The translations under genes were made by a program, and so were the position numbers. Below, in pieces: positions 34,591-37,147 of a stretch of DNA of 37,147 bases. Location: contig JAUWGP010000027.1 of the NCBI GenBank assembly GCA_030606335.1, positions 1-37,147 on the forward strand. Direction: 5' to 3'. How positions within the stretch are numbered: the first letter of the stretch is position 1; the number at the start of each line of letters is the position of its first letter. The DNA comes from Caldifarciminota bacterium. GTDB lineage: Bacteria > Hydrothermota > UBA3073. The notes under the pieces are model-generated. The model was not told the origin of the DNA, made no database searches, and worked only from the letters and a program-made list of their open reading frames with translations.

Positions 34591-35859
34591 TTATTGCAAC
34601 GTTAGCGCCCTCTCGACCTCTTTTGCGCATCTAATTAGAGTTTCTTCAACTGGCATTCCACCCCTTAAAATGGGCTCAATTCCCACATCAGATAACCTTC
34701 TCCTGCCTATAAGCCAACCAGGTGCCCTTGGTTCAATCAATGCGTAATCTAATGATGCCCATACATCCTCTAACCCTTGAACATTCTGAAGATGCTGTTC
34801 TACAATCGGTAGTTCGAGTGTGGACTTTCGTACTGGAAGATAACCTGTCTTAATTGCCCATCTTGCCTGTATCTCAGGTGATATAAACCACTTAACAAAC
34901 CTCCAGGCAGCCTTTTTCTCTTCTTCTCTTGCCTTACTGAAGATAGCGACATTCGTCCCGGCTATAATAACTGCTTTCTTCATATCCCCTGGAGGTGGAG
35001 CAAGTGCTAATTTGAAGTTTGGCTTTGCCATTTTTATAAACGAGTAGGATACAGAAGAGCCTGATATCATTACGACATTTCCAGCGATAAAGTCATCCTG
35101 ATGCTCATAACCAGTAGTCAGGTAAGCAACTCTATGGGTATATATGAGGTCGTTTATAAACCTCATTGCCTCAATCCCTTCACTATTATGAAAAGTGGGA
35201 CTTTCCTCATCCTCTGACAGAAGATTACCACCCTTTGCATACAGTATCTGTGCGAACATACTCGCACTAACAGGAAATGCTGTTCCCCATATGTCGTTTT
35301 CTCCGTCACCATCTATATCCTTGGTTATTTTTTGTGCAACCTGAAGGAACTCATTCCATGTTTCTGGAAATTTTTCTATTCCCTCCTGCTCGAATATATC
35401 CAGATTGTAGAAGTATGTTGCTACACTCTTATTGAAAGGGAGTGTTATAAAAATACCATCCCATGTATTATCCTCGATGAACACAGGAAATATATCCAAA
35501 ATCTCTTCCTCGGTCAATCCATTATTACCTCTAATAAAATCCTCCATTGGGTGGATTGCATTTGCTCTCATAAGGCTTGTTGTCCAGGATTCATATACCT
35601 GAGCAATGGTTGGTGGGTTTCCAGCAAGAATTGATGCCATAATCTTCTGCGTAAGTGCCTGGTAGTTTCCCATACTCACGGATGTAACATGCACATCTGA
35701 ATTTTCCTCGTTGAACTCATCAACGAGTTCGTTAAGAGCCTTACCGAGTGGACCTCCCATTACGTGCCAGAATTTTACCTCTGTGACTCCAGTATCACTC
35801 TTGTCACAGCCTAAAACAAGGGGTATTGCAACTAACAGGTATAATAATTTGAATCTCAT
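34591..35859 (-). CDS. Sugar-type ABC transporter solute-binding lipoprotein
   Basis: This 422-residue extracytoplasmic receptor of the family 1 (maltose/multiple-sugar) type has a lipoprotein signal (LLVAIPLVLG before Cys18). The residue after Cys is Asp19, which in E. coli keeps lipoproteins in the inner membrane. Family signatures are VKFWHVMGGPLGKALNELVD at the mature N-terminus, LAGNPPTIAQVYES, YFYNLDIFEQEGIEKFPETW and AIFSKAREEEKKAAWRFVKW. Length is typical. Ligand is unknown. No permease or ATPase gene is adjacent, since dnaE lies downstream on this strand; partners must be elsewhere. A perfect promoter ends 10 nt before ATG, so the mRNA should be nearly leaderless. Confidence 0.92.
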   Translation of the reverse strand: MRFKLLYLLVAIPLVLGCDKSDTGVTEVKFWHVMGGPLGKALNELVDEFNEENSDVHVTSVSMGNYQALTQKIMASILAGNPPTIAQVYESWTTSLMRANAIHPMEDFIRGNNGLTEEEILDIFPVFIEDNTWDGIFITLPFNKSVATYFYNLDIFEQEGIEKFPETWNEFLQVAQKITKDIDGDGENDIWGTAFPVSASMFAQILYAKGGNLLSEDEESPTFHNSEGIEAMRFINDLIYTHRVAYLTTGYEHQDDFIAGNVVMISGSSVSYSFIKMAKPNFKLALAPPPGDMKKAVIIAGTNVAIFSKAREEEKKAAWRFVKWFISPEIQARWAIKTGYLPVRKSTLELPIVEQHLQNVQGLEDVWASLDYALIEPRAPGWLIGRRRLSDVGIEPILRGGMPVEETLIRCAKEVERALTLQ

Positions 35860-35869
35860 ATCGATTTTT

Positions 35870-35898
35870 ATTATACCATAATTTTAAATCGCTGTCAA
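35870..35898 (-). promoter_or_regulatory. Perfect promoter giving a near-leaderless mRNA
   Basis: On the minus strand, TTGACA (35898-35893), 17 bp, then TATAAT (35875-35870) preceded by TGG. Only 10 nt separate the -10 box from the ATG at 35859, so transcription should start within a few nucleotides of the start codon. There is no room for a Shine-Dalgarno site. Confidence 0.75.
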
Positions 35899-35939
35899 GT
35901 AAAATCCTAATATTGAGTTTTATAATTCAATATTTGACA

Positions 35940-36180
35940 TTTCCTCAAACTCTCGTAATGACAGATAATATTAAACCTTTCACTATTAGTTCGTCGCAAT
36001 GACCAAAGGCATCAGTCATTGCGAGCGAACGGAGTGAGCGTGGCAATCTCATCACTTATTGTCAATCCTTCCCAATATGAGATTGCTTCGACCTGATATT
36101 CATCAGTTCTCGCAATGACAGCGTTCTGTTTTTGTCATTGCGAGCGAACGGAGTGAGCGTGGCAATCTCATCACTTAATA
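35940..36180. repeat. Cluster of CATTGCGAGCGAA-type repeats
   Basis: Two identical 44-bp direct copies occupy 36015-36058 and 36134-36177 (GTCATTGCGAGCGAACGGAG and onward to CAATCTCATCACTTA). Inverted fragments lie at 36079-36090 (GAGATTGCTTCG), 36109-36120 (CTCGCAATGACA), 35955-35965 (TCGTAATGACA) and 35992-36002. Repeats of this wording are widespread in bacterial genomes. They contain their own inverted symmetry (TTGCGAGCG...TGGCAA). No gene is inside. Confidence 0.8.
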
Positions 36181-36272
36181 TCCTTATTACACATTATGAG
36201 AACTTCTGGGTAATAAAACTCTTATCTACTATTGAAAAGGGCTATGTATCCAGAATAAATTTAGAATTTTTT

Positions 36273-36453
36273 TAGGTAATTATAAAAGTTTTGACACCAA
36301 ATCTTACTTTTTATTGCTTCAGAACGTAACTCCTGACACCATGCAATACTACTTTTGTTTATAATGAATGTTTGGAGTGCAGTAGCTTGCTACTGCATGC
36401 ATCACCAAGGTGATGCACTCCATCTTAGTGTCAGATGTTTTATAATTGCCTTA
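36273..36453. repeat. MITE-like element with cloverleaf core
   Basis: Imperfect ~25-bp terminal inverted repeats (36273-36297 and 36429-36453, about 20 of 25 matching, ending in GACAC/GTGTC) flank a core with TGGAGTG (36373-36379) and CACTCCA (36416-36422). Two hairpins lie inside: GCAGTAG/CTACTGC (36379-36385 with 36390-36396) and GCATCACC/GGTGATGC (36399-36416). The core is the same design as 10492-10572. There is no ORF. Confidence 0.65.
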
Positions 36454-36579
36454 AATTTTTAGCCCTCACAATTCTGCTAATTTAACCATCTTATCTGTAT
36501 TATAAATCCTATGAAATGATAGCTCTGAAAAACTACCTTTGAGCTCTTCTGTGTAATCTTTATATTAATCGTTGTAATC

Positions 36580-36609
36580 AGAGATTTCTGAACCTTTTCA
36601 GAAATCTCT
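36580..36609. terminator. Strong hairpin terminator in gene-free DNA
   Basis: AGAGATTTCTGAA (36580-36592) and TTCAGAAATCTCT (36597-36609) form a 13-bp perfect stem with a 4-nt loop. On the plus strand it is followed by TAATTTTTA, giving a plausible intrinsic terminator. No protein gene lies upstream on that strand for over 8 kb. It may end an unrecognised RNA or insulate the promoter that begins 11 nt later. Confidence 0.65.
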
Positions 36610-36619
36610 TAATTTTTAC

Positions 36620-36648
36620 TTGACAATAAAACATTTAAGTAGTATAAT
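36620..36648 (+). promoter_or_regulatory. Consensus promoter in gene-free DNA
   Basis: TTGACA (36620-36625), a 17-bp spacer and TATAAT (36643-36648). The start would be near 36655, about 410 nt before the GxxExxY start codon. The transcript would include repeat copy B. It may drive that gene through a long leader, or a small RNA. Confidence 0.75.
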
Positions 36649-36785
36649 AATTAAAGATACGATAACGGGATATTGGTGTAAGTTCTGCATTATCCATACA
36701 ATCACAAAATGCTGTTACGATATTTTGTAGCTTAAAATCTAAAATTCTTATATAGTATCTGCAGGCTCATTTAGTGCGTGTATGC

Positions 36786-36986
36786 GTAGTATCAGATAGA
36801 ATATGAAAGAATATGGAAGTGAAAATGTAGGGGTTCGATTTATCGAACCCGCAAAAGAAATGGGTCGGATACCCACCCGACGGCAGACGGGAATCCGACT
36901 CCTACAAGAATCAGGGGGAGGCTAGCAAAAAATTGATAATTACTTTAAAAACTGTAGGTCGCGAGAAATTAGTTAAGATATTTTTC
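36786..36986. repeat. Interspersed palindromic element, copy B
   Basis: This is a second copy of the element at 18861-19051 in the same orientation. The core hairpin GGTTCGATTTATCGAACC and the AT-rich tail (TAATTACTTTAAAAACTGT) are conserved. A short internal duplication (GAATATG) makes it 10 nt longer. In the middle palindrome the sequence has changed on both arms (CCCGACGGCAGACGGG against CCCGTCTGCCGTCGGGC), suggesting inversion or pairing-preserving change. It lies 77 nt before a plus-strand gene start. Confidence 0.8.
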
Positions 36987-37007
36987 TCATTACCAGTTTA
37001 TATGAAA

Positions 37008-37032
37008 GACATCCTATAAAGATCAGGATGTC
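37008..37032. promoter_or_regulatory. Stem-loop ahead of the GxxExxY gene
   Basis: GACATCCT (37008-37015) and AGGATGTC (37025-37032) form an 8-bp perfect stem with a 9-nt loop, ending 31 nt before the start codon. It could be part of the leader RNA. No ribosome-binding site is otherwise clear. Confidence 0.35.
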
Positions 37033-37063
37033 TGATTACATTGATTAAAATAAGATTTCACAG

Positions 37064-37147
37064 ATGAAAGATAGAGATCCATTAACAGAACGCATAATAG
37101 CTTGCTGTTTTACGGTGCACCGTGAGTTAGGACCCGGGTTTAATGAA
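37064..37147 (+). CDS. GxxExxY protein, 5' part only
   Basis: The reading frame from ATG 37064 runs off the window after 28 codons. It gives DPLTERIIACCFTVHRELG then PGFNE, a clear match to the N-terminus of the GxxExxY family (typical L-x-x-x-I-I-x-A-x-x-V-H-x-x-L-G-P-G-x-x-E). These are about 125-residue proteins of unproven function, some related to nucleases by fold prediction. The usual residue after PGF is Leu; Asn here is a minor variation. The gene follows repeat copy B and a small hairpin. Confidence 0.85.
   Translation, partial: MKDRDPLTERIIACCFTVHRELGPGFNE

Noticed and set aside
36015-36177. CRISPR array
   Set aside because: Only two direct copies of 44 bp with one 75-bp spacer, plus inverted fragments; no array and no cas genes. 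The wording matches a common interspersed repeat.
35860-37063. Remnant transposon or phage in the gene-poor right end
   Set aside because: No transposase, integrase or phage-like reading frame was found on either strand; only non-coding repeats are visible.

Overview
The window comes from an AT-rich, diderm (Gram-negative-type) bacterium, probably an uncultivated candidate-phylum lineage such as WOR-3/Stahlbacteria or a relative. That placement is inference. It rests on LPS and outer-membrane genes (lpxD, a Skp-type chaperone, an LptF/LptG permease, a PorV/UPF0164-like outer-membrane protein), a V/A-type rather than F-type ATPase subunit set, a bifunctional phosphoglucose/phosphomannose isomerase, and many GC-rich palindromic repeats in AT-rich spacers. 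Twenty-four genes are called: twenty-three complete, and one cut by the right edge. No rRNA, tRNA, CRISPR array, transposase or phage gene was seen.

Region 1 (1-11000, + strand) is a signalling island. It holds a GAF-like/PAS protein without an output domain, then a 2089-residue hub that joins a Ser/Thr kinase, an AAA-type ATPase, a TPR array, GAF, GGDEF, GAF and histidine-kinase modules. A REC-PAS-PAS-PAS-histidine kinase and a single-domain response regulator follow. One polypeptide carries three signalling chemistries (Ser/Thr phosphorylation, a cyclic-di-GMP-type domain, His-Asp phosphorelay), and a free receiver lies nearby.

Region 2 (11000-16000, - strand) holds envelope and energy genes. 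A Skp-like protein fused to a CsgG/LpoB-like C-terminal domain is followed by lpxD and a small unknown ORF. Separately there is a two-gene piece of a V/A-type ATPase operon (G/H-like stalk and subunit I), which stops where subunit K would be expected.

Region 3 (16000-28300, + strand) holds housekeeping genes. groES-groEL-fmdB runs from a consensus promoter to a strong hairpin. purM, a ptsH-ptsI pair, a sugar-phosphate isomerase overlapping a sugar nucleotidyltransferase, and metK follow. Then come a pilin-like protein, a dolichol-kinase-family membrane protein and the outer-membrane protein.

Region 4 (28300-35900, - strand) has dnaE overlapping ribBA, an LptF/LptG permease, and an orphan sugar-type ABC solute-binding lipoprotein whose perfect promoter lies so close to the start codon that the mRNA should be nearly leaderless.

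Region 5 (35900-37147) is a 1.2-kb gene-poor stretch of nested repeats, ending in the first 28 codons of a GxxExxY protein.

Regulation is unusually readable. Several promoters have TTGACA or TTGACT and TATAAT separated by exactly 17 bp. Spacers carry at least five repeat types, several built as an outer stem enclosing inner hairpins. A 37-bp identical block lies at nearly the same distance upstream of two unrelated genes.
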